In this document: piece by piece, positions 35,126-44,024 of the stretch
Layout of the letters: each line of letters starts with the position of its first letter
Numbering within the stretch: the stretch's first letter is position 1
DNA from: Tubiluchus corallicola
Taxonomy: Eukaryota > Priapulida > Priapulimorpha > Priapulimorphida > Tubiluchidae
Assembly: GCA_030141605.1 (NCBI GenBank)
Contig: JAQGDQ010002399.1
Location: 1 to 64,000, forward strand
DNA length: 64,000 nt
Direction of reading: 5' to 3'
The notes under the pieces: generated by a model
Seen by the model: the letters and a program-made list of their open reading frames with translations, nothing else
Databases searched by the model: none
Told to the model about the DNA's origin: nothing
Position numbers and translations under genes: made by a program

Positions 35126-36877
35126 TTATAGTTTTCGTGTGTTGTCTTTGAGCCATTGTTTTTCTACTGTTTCTAAATGAGAGGATAGTTTTTTATATAC
35201 AATTTGATGATAGTTGTTGAGCCATTGAATTTCTTGAACTGTCAGTAGGCTTTTATCTATTAGTTGTAAGTCTATGGGGCATAAAGTAAGTGTTTCGAAC
35301 TGGTAAAAATTGCCGAATTGATTTTGTTCTTTTTTTATACAAAGTAGAAGGTTTTCTGTGCGTATGCCGTATTGTCCTTCTCGGTAGATACCCGGCTCGT
35401 TAGAAGTTATGGAGTGTATAGGTATGGGGTGTTTTCCTTTATAACTAATGGAGTGGGGGCCTTCGTGAACACTAAGAAAACAACCTACTCCGTGTCCTGT
35501 ACCGTGCAAGTAATTGAGGTTATGTTGCAGTAGGGGCTGACGAGCTAGCAGGTCTAATTGTTGTCCTGTAGTATCTGATAGGAATATGGCAGTGGCTAAG
35601 GCTATATGTCCTTTGAGAACAAGGGTAAAGTCTGTTATTTGTTGCGGTGTGGGGTTGCCTAATGTAACAGTACGGGTAATATCTGTTGTTCCTTGTAAGT
35701 AATGTCCGCCAGAGTCTATAAGTAATAGTTCTTTGGGGTGTATGGCTTGGTTGCTTTTTGAGGTAGCCTGATAATGAACGATAGCTCCGTGTTGCCGATA
35801 GCCTACTATGGAGGGAAAGCTTTCGGAGACGAAATCTTTTTGCTGTGAGCGGTAATGGTATAGTTTTTCTGCTATGGTGAGTTCAGTAATATTTTTTTTA
35901 CCAATAGTATTGTACAGCCAGCATAGTGTTTTTACCATTGCAACACCATCTTTTACGTGGGCTTGTTTGGCATTTTTTATTTCTGTAAGGTTTTTTGAGG
36001 CTTTTAGAATAGTGGATGGGTTGGGTTGGTGTAAGGTTTTAGTGTGTTTGGGGATGTAAGAATATAGGTTTTGATTAATCTTATTGAGGTCTAAGGAAAT
36101 AGTATCTTGGGGGGTAAGTTGTTGCAAATCATTGTATATTTGATTGTAGTCTTTAATAACAATTTCACTGTTTATAAGTGTTTGAGGGTGTTTAGAAGAA
36201 TCAATGTATAATATAGTTTGTTGGTGGCTTATAAGTAGGTAGGCTATAGCAACTGGTGTGTATTCTATGTCGTTGGCTCTTATATTGAGTATCCAAGCAA
36301 TATCATCTAAGGTGGTAATAATATGATGCGTAATTTTTTGCTGTTTAAGTTCAGTTTTTATCAAGTTTAGTTTTTCCATTCGGGTATTACCTGCATATTG
36401 AGGAAGGTACTCGTAAACTTGGGAGCAAGGTAGTGAGGGTCTGTTTTTCCAAAGAGGTGTTATAAGGTCTTTGTTTTGTAGAGCTATCTTTTTGGGTGCA
36501 AGTGTGTTTTGTAGTTGTTGGTACTGTGTTGCAGATATTAAATTGAAGTCTATAGCTATAATTTGGTTATTCTTTATGTGGTCAAGTAGCCACTGTTTGT
36601 AATCAGGATATGGAGATGTACCAAGCGTATAAGCTTGTATAGGTGTATCTTTTAACTGCTCTTTGGCTTGGAGGGTATAACGCCCATCTGTCCATAGTGC
36701 AAGTTTTTCAGGAGTAATAACAAGTATTGCATTAGAGCCTGTAAATCCTGTAAGAAAAGCTACTATCTTCCAATATTCGGGCGGGTATTCGCTCTGATGG
36801 GAATCAACGTGATGTATAATATAGGCTTGCAGGTTGTTTGTTTTGAGCCTGTATTGTAGTTGTTTTAAGGCTTGCAT
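35126..36877 (-). CDS. Xaa-Pro aminopeptidase (M24B, three-domain aminopeptidase P)
   Basis: The protein has 583 residues, as in the large eukaryote-like and Bacteroidota APP1 type. It has two creatinase-like N-domains (about 1-150 and 160-300) and a pita-bread catalytic domain. Metal ligands are Asp388 (LLIDSG), Asp399 (GTTDITRT), His462 (LHGTGHGVG), Glu494 (TSNEPGIY) and Glu508 (GIRTENL). It removes N-terminal residues before proline from peptides. There is no signal peptide. The upstream gene ends 8 bases before its start, so it is in one transcript with the DUF4097-like gene and xth. Confidence 0.92.
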   Translation of the reverse strand: MQALKQLQYRLKTNNLQAYIIHHVDSHQSEYPPEYWKIVAFLTGFTGSNAILVITPEKLALWTDGRYTLQAKEQLKDTPIQAYTLGTSPYPDYKQWLLDHIKNNQIIAIDFNLISATQYQQLQNTLAPKKIALQNKDLITPLWKNRPSLPCSQVYEYLPQYAGNTRMEKLNLIKTELKQQKITHHIITTLDDIAWILNIRANDIEYTPVAIAYLLISHQQTILYIDSSKHPQTLINSEIVIKDYNQIYNDLQQLTPQDTISLDLNKINQNLYSYIPKHTKTLHQPNPSTILKASKNLTEIKNAKQAHVKDGVAMVKTLCWLYNTIGKKNITELTIAEKLYHYRSQQKDFVSESFPSIVGYRQHGAIVHYQATSKSNQAIHPKELLLIDSGGHYLQGTTDITRTVTLGNPTPQQITDFTLVLKGHIALATAIFLSDTTGQQLDLLARQPLLQHNLNYLHGTGHGVGCFLSVHEGPHSISYKGKHPIPIHSITSNEPGIYREGQYGIRTENLLLCIKKEQNQFGNFYQFETLTLCPIDLQLIDKSLLTVQEIQWLNNYHQIVYKKLSSHLETVEKQWLKDNTRKL

Positions 36878-36885
36878 CAGTGGGT

Positions 36886-37953
36886 CTATTTTATAGTTAC
36901 ATCTGCGTATTTGCTGAATATAATTATATTGGCTTGTGTTTTGGGGTTATTACCTATTGTTCCCTGTATGGTAGTTGTACCGTTGTCTTTATATTGTTTT
37001 ACATTATATTTTTTAGGATAGTATATACTGGCTTCTTCTACTTCCGCATTAATGTTGTAGTTAGCTTGTGGACTTACTTTAAGTTTAACAGGTATATTTT
37101 CATTGTCCATCTGTAAGTAATTGAAGTTGCTTGATATATTTTCTATATTGAATGCACCGTAATTGAGCTTTGTGTTGAGGACTCTTTGCAGAGTATTTAT
37201 ATTAAATGTAGTGTGGTTGCCGGTAGTATTGAGGTTCTTTATGTTGTTGATTTGGGTTTTGTCAGATTGAGTTTTATAGTTTAAGGTAGATATGTTGTTT
37301 ATTTTTATAATAGAAAATTTACTTTCTAATTTAATATTATCTGCTTGTGTTACATTAAGTTTCGAATGGTTTGTAGTAAGGTAAGCATTTGTTATTTTGT
37401 CTATAAATATTTCTGCAAAGTTTCCTCCTATTTTACAGGGGGTTGTGTTGGTTGTTGGCCGAACTTCTTTTATTCTTAATTCTCCGTAGCTAATATATAT
37501 ATCTGAGGGAGCTTGTATTTTATTTATTGTAATATTTCCAAAGTTGTTTTCTAAATTAAGTCTTATACTTGCTGGAACTATTATATCGAAAGTTATCTGA
37601 TAGCTATGATTATCGGTTATTCCACCACCTAATAAGGTGTTAATATTCAAAATATTGTTTTTTTTAAGAAACTTAATTTCTATTTCTTTTAATATGTTTT
37701 TTGCCTGAATAGTATCGTTTGTATCTACCAATATTGTGGTTTTTACAAGTATCAGGTCTGTATAGGCATCAGTGGTAACATTAATATCTCCAAACTTATT
37801 ATCATTTAATGAAATAGCGGCTATATTGTCGCTAATAAAAGTTGTATCTACTGTTTTAAGCCTAAAATCTATGTCTTCTTCCCATTCTATCTGTGAGAAT
37901 AAATTGGAAGTACAGAGAGTGATAAGTACGGTAAATTGTAATAATAATTTCAT
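36886..37953 (-). CDS. Exported beta-repeat protein, DUF4097-like
   Basis: The protein has 355 residues. The signal peptide ends near NLFSQ. The mature part is a series of short beta strands, about every 20 residues, rich in Asn, Thr and Ile (FGNITINKIQAPSDIYISYG, LNVTQADNIKLES, TLNYKTQSDKTQI). This matches the right-handed beta-helix of DUF4097 'putative auto-transporter adhesin' proteins of Bacteroidota. Function is unknown. It is tightly packed between xth (4 bases) and the aminopeptidase gene (8 bases), which suggests shared transcription rather than shared function. Confidence 0.75.
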   Translation of the reverse strand: MKLLLQFTVLITLCTSNLFSQIEWEEDIDFRLKTVDTTFISDNIAAISLNDNKFGDINVTTDAYTDLILVKTTILVDTNDTIQAKNILKEIEIKFLKKNNILNINTLLGGGITDNHSYQITFDIIVPASIRLNLENNFGNITINKIQAPSDIYISYGELRIKEVRPTTNTTPCKIGGNFAEIFIDKITNAYLTTNHSKLNVTQADNIKLESKFSIIKINNISTLNYKTQSDKTQINNIKNLNTTGNHTTFNINTLQRVLNTKLNYGAFNIENISSNFNYLQMDNENIPVKLKVSPQANYNINAEVEEASIYYPKKYNVKQYKDNGTTTIQGTIGNNPKTQANIIIFSKYADVTIK

Positions 37954-37957
37954 AATA

Positions 37958-38728
37958 CTATAGTTTTTTTATTTTTACCAATACAGGACAATGGTCAGAG
38001 TGGTATACATTGGGAAGTATTTCTGCTCCTTGCAACCTGTCTTTAAGGTTGGAAGTTACCAAGTGGTAATCTATTCTCCATCCCAAATTTTTTTCTCTAG
38101 CATTAGCCCTGTAACTCCACCAGCTATATTGATTAGGTTCTGGGTTGTATTCTCTAAATGTATCTATAAAGCCGTCTGCTATAAACTCATCAAACCACTG
38201 ACGTTCTTCAGGAAGAAAACCTGAGCTTTTTTTGTGTCTTTCGGGGTGGTTGATGTCTATAGGCTTGTGGCAAATATTGTAATCACCTGATATAACAAGG
38301 CGGGGAGTAGTTTGTTTCACCTTATTTATATATGCTTTGAAGTCGTAGAGGAACTCCATTTTATACTTTTGCCTTACATCTCCCATTGTGCCTGATGGAA
38401 AATAAGCGTTTATAACTGTGAAATTGTCAAAATGGAGTTGTAATACCCTTCCTTCAATGTCGTATTTAGGATTATCCATTCCATTTTTTGTTAGCTTAGG
38501 AGGTATTTTAGTAAGAATAGCTACGCCACTATATCCTTTCTTTTGTGCTGGGTGGTGGTAGAAGCGATAGCCAAGTTCTTCGAAGATGGACGTGTCTATT
38601 TGGTCGTTTTGTGCTTTGGTTTCTTGCAAACATATAATATCATAATTGTTTTCCTTTACCCATTGAATGAAGCCTTTTTTAATAGCTGCTCTTATGCCAT
38701 TGACGTTGTATGATATTATTTTTAACAT
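37958..38728 (-). CDS. xth: Exodeoxyribonuclease III
   Basis: The protein has 256 residues from the ATG of MLKIISYNVNGIRAA; the longer frame to 38785 has no homology. It belongs to the exonuclease-endonuclease-phosphatase fold. Markers are the catalytic Glu36 in LQETKAQ, YSGVAILTK, SGDYNICHKPIDI (Asp and Asn), GFIDTFR and the final YHSDHCPVLV with the catalytic His. It acts as AP endonuclease and 3'-5' exonuclease in base-excision repair. A -7 box (TATCTTTG on the minus strand, 38760-38767) lies 32 bases ahead of the start codon, so it probably heads the operon with the two following genes. Confidence 0.93.
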   Translation of the reverse strand: MLKIISYNVNGIRAAIKKGFIQWVKENNYDIICLQETKAQNDQIDTSIFEELGYRFYHHPAQKKGYSGVAILTKIPPKLTKNGMDNPKYDIEGRVLQLHFDNFTVINAYFPSGTMGDVRQKYKMEFLYDFKAYINKVKQTTPRLVISGDYNICHKPIDINHPERHKKSSGFLPEERQWFDEFIADGFIDTFREYNPEPNQYSWWSYRANAREKNLGWRIDYHLVTSNLKDRLQGAEILPNVYHSDHCPVLVKIKKL

Positions 38729-38759
38729 TTGTTTGTTGATGTGTGTGTTTACAAAAAAA

Positions 38760-38767
38760 CAAAGATA
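38760..38767 (-). promoter_or_regulatory. -7 promoter element of the xth operon
   Basis: The plus strand reads CAAAGATA (minus TATCTTTG). A near -33 element (CTTG on the minus strand) is at 38785-38788, with spacing of 17, shorter than ideal. Confidence 0.45.
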
Positions 38768-38942
38768 TAATAAAGTATAATCCACAAGGCGAAATGTACA
38801 GTTTCCTCGTTCTTTTTATTTTTTTGGGTTATACATAGCCTAAACAATTTGCTGTCTTTAAATTTTTAAAAATTTTTACTTGTTACGAGCGGATAATTAT
38901 CTGTCATTTTTTATTAGGGTGTTGTATTTATGGCTTTGTCTC

Positions 38943-40628
38943 CTATTCCCATTGGAGAATAGGCCACTCTCCATCCCTCTTCCATTCCCAAGTATTGGAG
39001 AAATCCCAGCCTATAAAAACTTCTTTATTGTTATTCCCAGTATCTATGTATGTGTTCACTGCTGTCTTTATTAAATTAGAACCACTGCTAACTCCTATTC
39101 CTAAAGGAGATTGTGTCTTACCTGAACTTACTATATCCCAATAATTATAAGTCTCAGTAGCATAACCCTCTCCCACCAAGCCACCACGATCAGGAGATAC
39201 GCTTGTCACCTCTCCAGTGGCATAACAGTTTTCAATATGGCCGTCGTCTATAGCACCTATTAGCCCGCCGCCGTTAAGAGAATTAGAATTAGTAGAAGTT
39301 ACATCTCCTAAACTGTAAGAATTAGTGACAATACTTTCTTCACAGTATCCTAATAAACCACCTATAGAATTCATACCAGTTACATTTCCTGTAGCTTTAC
39401 AGTTATTAATTGTAATAGCATTAGCTTCACCATAACTAAAATACCCAAACGTTCCTACTAATCCTCCAGCTAAATTATTTGCAAATACGTTTACTGCTGC
39501 GGAACTATTTGAGATTTCAGCAGTAATATCATGTGCATAAAATCCTGCCAGCCCACCAACATATTGGTTTCCCCTTACATCTCCTCCTGTAACATGGCAG
39601 TTATCAATTTTTGAATCTCTTCCACTTCCCACCAATCCACCAATGCTACCCTTCGTACTTGCACCTCCAGTTATTCCTCCTGTGGATATTTGTAGATTTA
39701 CATTTTTTATTTCACTTTCTACGATACTTCCAAACAAGCCTACTGCACCTCTGTAAGTTCTATTTATAAACAAGTTGCTTATCGTCTTGTTTTGCCCATC
39801 GAAAGAACCTTTGAAGCTATCAGCATCAGAACTTTCACCTATAGGGTCGAAGCCTTCTTCGGGAAGCTCCTCTGGGAAACTTCCACCCGCTGAGGGATTA
39901 GGTAGCGATATATCGTTCATCAAAGTATAATCGCCATTTAAATCATAATTCATTCCCTGCAAGTCCTGCCAACTTCTAATGTTGTATTGCTCTATGGGAA
40001 TGGCATAGGTAAATTTGTAGTCTTTTCCTTGCAGCCTTATGGTTAAACGTATGGCAGGATATTGCTGATTGCTCACCTCGTTCCATTGTGTTGGAGAAAT
40101 AGGATTGGGTAATCTTCCTTTCCCATTTTGTATGTTGAAACTACCGCTAATAGCAGAAAATCCTTTTACCTGCAAGGTATATGGGTGGTTTCCATTGGCT
40201 AATGGTAAGTCGCTCACTTCAAACAGAGTGTTCTTTTCAAAATCCCCCGCCCCTACTCGGTTGGCTTCTTCACTTGTTTGCGGGTCTGTGTAATAGCTCA
40301 AAGCTCTAAAAATAGGTTTTCTTCCAAAACAGGCAGACCACCCACCATAAGCAGCTCCTAAGTACACTCTCATACAATTGTAGCTACTACTCAAATCAAA
40401 TACAATAGTGCCTTCAGCAATATCTCCTCCTTGAGGGTTGGTAACATTGTTTTGACTTAAATCTACCCTGGGTATCACAAATCCGTAATGGTCGTCGCCG
40501 CCTTGTATGTTGGACCTTATGTCTAACATACCTTCTGGCTTGTTGGTACCTATTCCTACCTGCGATTTCAAGCGAGTATTCCCCAAATAAAACAATAAAC
40601 AAACAGTCAAAAAGATGTTAAGTTTCAT
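38943..40628 (-). CDS. GLUG-repeat surface protein
   Basis: The protein has 561 residues. A signal peptide (to about LKSQ) precedes VGIGTNKPEGMLDIRS, the tail-fibre-like opening often seen in Bacteroidota surface proteins, then a domain with FDLSSSYNCMRVYLG. Residues about 105-225 hold the SYYTDPQTSEEANRVGAGDF module shared with the lipoprotein at 3920-5917, again followed by RSWQDLQG. A beta-helix with GLUG motifs takes the rest (IGGLVGSG, VGGLAGFY, AGGLVGTF, IGGLLGYC, GGGLIGAI, RGGLVGEG). It ends in FSNTWEWKRDGEWPILQW, a usual GLUG end. It is probably an exposed adhesin-like protein. A weak -7 box lies at 40663-40670. Confidence 0.82.
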   Translation of the reverse strand: MKLNIFLTVCLLFYLGNTRLKSQVGIGTNKPEGMLDIRSNIQGGDDHYGFVIPRVDLSQNNVTNPQGGDIAEGTIVFDLSSSYNCMRVYLGAAYGGWSACFGRKPIFRALSYYTDPQTSEEANRVGAGDFEKNTLFEVSDLPLANGNHPYTLQVKGFSAISGSFNIQNGKGRLPNPISPTQWNEVSNQQYPAIRLTIRLQGKDYKFTYAIPIEQYNIRSWQDLQGMNYDLNGDYTLMNDISLPNPSAGGSFPEELPEEGFDPIGESSDADSFKGSFDGQNKTISNLFINRTYRGAVGLFGSIVESEIKNVNLQISTGGITGGASTKGSIGGLVGSGRDSKIDNCHVTGGDVRGNQYVGGLAGFYAHDITAEISNSSAAVNVFANNLAGGLVGTFGYFSYGEANAITINNCKATGNVTGMNSIGGLLGYCEESIVTNSYSLGDVTSTNSNSLNGGGLIGAIDDGHIENCYATGEVTSVSPDRGGLVGEGYATETYNYWDIVSSGKTQSPLGIGVSSGSNLIKTAVNTYIDTGNNNKEVFIGWDFSNTWEWKRDGEWPILQWE

Positions 40629-40697
40629 AACAATATATTTAGTATATAAAAATAAAAGTATACAAAAATACCTAAAAATACAATTGTATAGCTGCTT

Positions 40698-42755
40698 CTA
40701 AAATCGTATTTCCATTTTAAAAACTGCATTTCTTCCCATTTCATAGAACTGACTTGCTTCTTCTTGGTTTCTATAACTTCTGCTCAAATGCTCAAAATAA
40801 TTTTCGTTGAATATATTATTTAGTGCAAAAGATAATTTTAAGTTTTTCAATATCCAGTAATTGGCATACAAATCGAATGTTTTAAAGAACTTGGAAGGTG
40901 TTTCATTAAACGATTGTGAAACCCTTTCTTGTGCAGCTACTATTCTGCTTTTCAGTCCACACATCCATTTTTCTTTTTGAAATAGCAACTCTATGCTAGA
41001 TGACAAAGGTGGTATCTCTGCCACTGGCTCATCCCAATCTACATTATGTGCAAAGGTATAAGAAACTTGTCCTAAAACTGTAAAGTATCTATATATGAAA
41101 ACTTTCAAACTTGCCTCAAAACCATATTGATACACTTCGTCTACATTTTCAAATCTTTTAGCATATATAGGCTCTTGTGTAGGCATATACTTACGTTTTA
41201 ATGTGCTATCTACTTTTGCAGTAATGAAGTTATTTATATACGAATAAAACCCATTGCCATATAGCTCTATTGTAGGTGTTTTATAGCTTACCTGCACATC
41301 TAACTGATTGTTTCTCTCTGCTTTCAAATTTGGATTACCTACATATTCGTGAGCATCCATTCCTATGGTGAAATGATTTATATACAACTCGTCTAAGTTG
41401 GGCATCCTGCTACCACTCCCTAATTTTAAGGAAGTAGTTATTTTTTCGTTGAGCAAATATAGAAACGATAAATTGGCATGTGGTAAGTATTGGCTTTCAT
41501 ATTGTATGTTGTCGTATTTTTCTTTAAAGTCTGATGCGGGGTTTAAAATGTCTGATGTGTTATAGTCCAACCTTAGGCCAGCTTTCATTTGCATCTTTTT
41601 ATTTAGCCAATGCTCCATTTCTGTATATAGCCCCAGTATTTCTAATTGGGAGTTTTGCCATACAGAGTCTTTAAATATTTTAGGTGGTTCTACAGGTGCT
41701 CCGTTAGACATTAGGACTTCTCGTGTTCGCTCTCCATCTTTGTTCAAATACAAATAATCTATTCCTGAGCATAATTGAACATTTTTACCTATGACGTATA
41801 AGCCCTCTATTTTAATTCCTGCATTTTTAGAATTTACATCCGTTTCCGAATGTGTCATTGCATAGTTAGGTCTGTTTTTATTAGTCATCAGATGGGGTAC
41901 AGTAGCTCCGTGTAATTTTACATTCAATTCTGAAAACTTGGGCAACAAATTTTTTGCCTGATAATCTAAGGAAACAATATGACTTTCTTCTTTCTCTGCA
42001 TCCATTGGCAAACCTGCATATAAAACATCTTTGGATAGGTTGTATTGCCACGACAAGCCTACTGTTTGGTTTTTAGCAACCTTTACTCCTGCTTTTGTAA
42101 TGTAATTATAAGAGGTGAAAGACGAAGGTATTTCCTGTCCATCTCCACTTATATAGTTGTCAAAATCTCTTATACTTCCTCCCATAGTTACATAATACTT
42201 TTTATTTGAAAGGGTAATATGTCCATTGCTTGTTTTGGCATCTGCGTTTGTAATATAGCCCACAGAGGCACGCCCTGAAACTTCTGGTTCTGTTGAATAT
42301 AAATGCTGACGAGTAATTACATTTACTACTCCTCCCATATTTTGTCCATACCTTACCTTGTAAGGTCCTTTGATAATTTCTATTGTCTCTATTTCCGATA
42401 TTGGAATTTGTGTTGTTATAGGGTCCATACGGTTAGGACAAGCACTAAAAACCCGTATTCCAGTATTCATCTGAACATTTAACTGCTCGTATTTAAACAT
42501 ATTTAATACAGGTTCGGATGCGAAGTTCCCACGCTTTACTACACCTCCTACACCTTTTATGTATTTAAATATTTCTGATGTGTTTGATACAGCACAATTT
42601 TCTATTTCATCGCTATTTGTAACGTTTTTAAAATGCTTTGTATTTGCCTTTTCAGCTACTATTACTTCATCAAGTAGTATGGAGTCTTTTTGAGAATAAA
42701 TATTTAGAAAAAAAAAGTTGCAGAATAATAAAAAGAGGGTAATTTTTCTACTCAT
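40698..42755 (-). CDS. TonB-dependent receptor of the copper (OprC/NosA-like) type
   Basis: The protein has 685 residues. A signal peptide (to YSQ) is followed by a plug domain (about 40-150) and a beta barrel ending in an aromatic-type strand (AVFKMEIRF). The plug holds ACPNRMDPITT: Cys106-x3-Met110 matches the copper ligands known from Pseudomonas OprC. The barrel loop has PHLMTNKNRP, that is His288-x-Met290, the second half of that site. So copper uptake is the best assignment, although the neighbouring ABC permease is of the zinc/manganese class. A -7 box (42795-42802) gives it its own promoter, 40 bases ahead of the start. Confidence 0.85.
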   Translation of the reverse strand: MSRKITLFLLFCNFFFLNIYSQKDSILLDEVIVAEKANTKHFKNVTNSDEIENCAVSNTSEIFKYIKGVGGVVKRGNFASEPVLNMFKYEQLNVQMNTGIRVFSACPNRMDPITTQIPISEIETIEIIKGPYKVRYGQNMGGVVNVITRQHLYSTEPEVSGRASVGYITNADAKTSNGHITLSNKKYYVTMGGSIRDFDNYISGDGQEIPSSFTSYNYITKAGVKVAKNQTVGLSWQYNLSKDVLYAGLPMDAEKEESHIVSLDYQAKNLLPKFSELNVKLHGATVPHLMTNKNRPNYAMTHSETDVNSKNAGIKIEGLYVIGKNVQLCSGIDYLYLNKDGERTREVLMSNGAPVEPPKIFKDSVWQNSQLEILGLYTEMEHWLNKKMQMKAGLRLDYNTSDILNPASDFKEKYDNIQYESQYLPHANLSFLYLLNEKITTSLKLGSGSRMPNLDELYINHFTIGMDAHEYVGNPNLKAERNNQLDVQVSYKTPTIELYGNGFYSYINNFITAKVDSTLKRKYMPTQEPIYAKRFENVDEVYQYGFEASLKVFIYRYFTVLGQVSYTFAHNVDWDEPVAEIPPLSSSIELLFQKEKWMCGLKSRIVAAQERVSQSFNETPSKFFKTFDLYANYWILKNLKLSFALNNIFNENYFEHLSRSYRNQEEASQFYEMGRNAVFKMEIRF

Positions 42756-42794
42756 TTTGAATAAAGATTATATATAAAATTGTGTTTGCGGTAG

Positions 42795-42802
42795 CAAAAG
42801 TA
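42795..42802 (-). promoter_or_regulatory. -7 promoter element (TACTTTTG on minus strand) of the TonB receptor gene
   Basis: The plus strand reads CAAAAGTA. The RNA would start near 42788, about 33 bases before the ATG. Confidence 0.4.
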
Positions 42803-42831
42803 GTGAATTCCAGAAAGAGAAGAAATAATAA

Positions 42832-43680
42832 TTATTTTTTTCTGCTTAGCTTTTGATTTGGGATGATTGAGCCTAATGTTCTGGTAGAAATGTATTTTAA
42901 GCCTTTTATTAAAAACAGTAACATAGTTAGCACTACCACAATAGTAGCTCCTGAGGGCATATTCCAATAAAAAGAAAGTAATAAACCCGTCAATGCACCA
43001 ATGAAACTTATTAGCATAGCATAGCCCATTATTTTTTTAAAGTTATTGGTTAGTAGGTTTGCAATGGTCTGTGGTATGGTTAGAAAAGAGATTACCAGTA
43101 TGATGCCCGCAATGCGAATGTTTAGCACCACAGTGAGAGCTACAAGAGTAATAAGCAAATAATTAACAAGTCCTACACGTATTTTATGTGTACGTGCATA
43201 CTCAGGGTCAAATGAGAGATAAAGTATGGTTTTATACATTGTAGCAAATACAAAAGCAATAACTACTACCAGTATTGTTAGTGCGTAAATGTCGGTCGTG
43301 GATACAGCTATAATACTACCAAACAGGTAACTAACAAGGTTGGGTGCATAGCCCGGTGTAATAGCAATAAAGAGTATGCCAGTAGCCATACCAAGCGACC
43401 ATAACAATCCAATGTTTGAGTCAAAACGCATTTTCTTTTTGCGAGAGAGAAACTCTATGAGTAGGGCAGAGACAACCCCAAAAACAGATGCTCCTAATAT
43501 AGGATTGGCTCCCAAGTAATAAGCTATTCCAATACCGCTAAACGAAGAATGTGTGATACCTCCACTAATGAAAACCATTCGCCTTGCAACAATATATGTT
43601 CCGATTATTCCACAGGAGATACTAGCAAGCACTACAGCAATAAGCGAGTTAGTAAAAAAGTGATATTGAAATAGGTGCAT
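42832..43680 (-). CDS. Metal ABC transporter permease (ZnuB/MntB family)
   Basis: The protein has 282 residues with about eight membrane segments. The ABC-3 family pattern is present: YIVARRMVFISGGITHSSFSGIGIAYYLG near the N-terminus, LLWSLGMATGILFIA, and in the C-terminal half the EAA-like loop ISFLTIPQTIANLLT. Such permeases import Zn2+, Mn2+ or Fe2+ with a periplasmic binding protein and an ATPase; neither partner gene is in the window. It precedes the TonB receptor gene by 76 bases in the same direction, so a joint role in metal uptake across both membranes is likely. Confidence 0.88.
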   Translation of the reverse strand: MHLFQYHFFTNSLIAVVLASISCGIIGTYIVARRMVFISGGITHSSFSGIGIAYYLGANPILGASVFGVVSALLIEFLSRKKKMRFDSNIGLLWSLGMATGILFIAITPGYAPNLVSYLFGSIIAVSTTDIYALTILVVVIAFVFATMYKTILYLSFDPEYARTHKIRVGLVNYLLITLVALTVVLNIRIAGIILVISFLTIPQTIANLLTNNFKKIMGYAMLISFIGALTGLLLSFYWNMPSGATIVVVLTMLLFLIKGLKYISTRTLGSIIPNQKLSRKK

Positions 43681-44024
43681 AATAATTTAAAAGAATTTTT
43701 CTTAGTGAATTTAAAAGCAAATTTACAGAAATTTTCACTTTTGTGTGCTACAAAAATACGAACGGAAAAAAAAGATGAAAAAAATATAGACTAAATTGCA
43801 TTGTTAAGTTTATCAGAATTGCGAAACAATCAAACTGAAAATAAAGTATTTTTGCTGATTGAAAACTTTTTACTTATTTCGTCTTTATGAAGACTTAATT
43901 AATAGCTTTATTTGCAAATCATAGAGAATATAGGACATAATTGAAGAATAGAAAATGTTGTTTTTAGCTTTCTAAATAAGCGATTTAACAGTTACAGTAG
44001 AAATAAATTCAGATTGATAGACAA
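43681..44024. other. 344-bp divergent intergenic region before thiH
   Basis: It contains a minus-strand -7 like box (CAAATTTA, 43718-43725) for the permease gene and a small GTCTT/AAGAC hairpin. I looked for the CTGAGA and ACCTGA cores of a TPP riboswitch and found none. Confidence 0.45.

Noticed and set aside
43681-44024. TPP riboswitch ahead of thiH
   Set aside because: The conserved CTGAGA and ACCTGA cores are absent.
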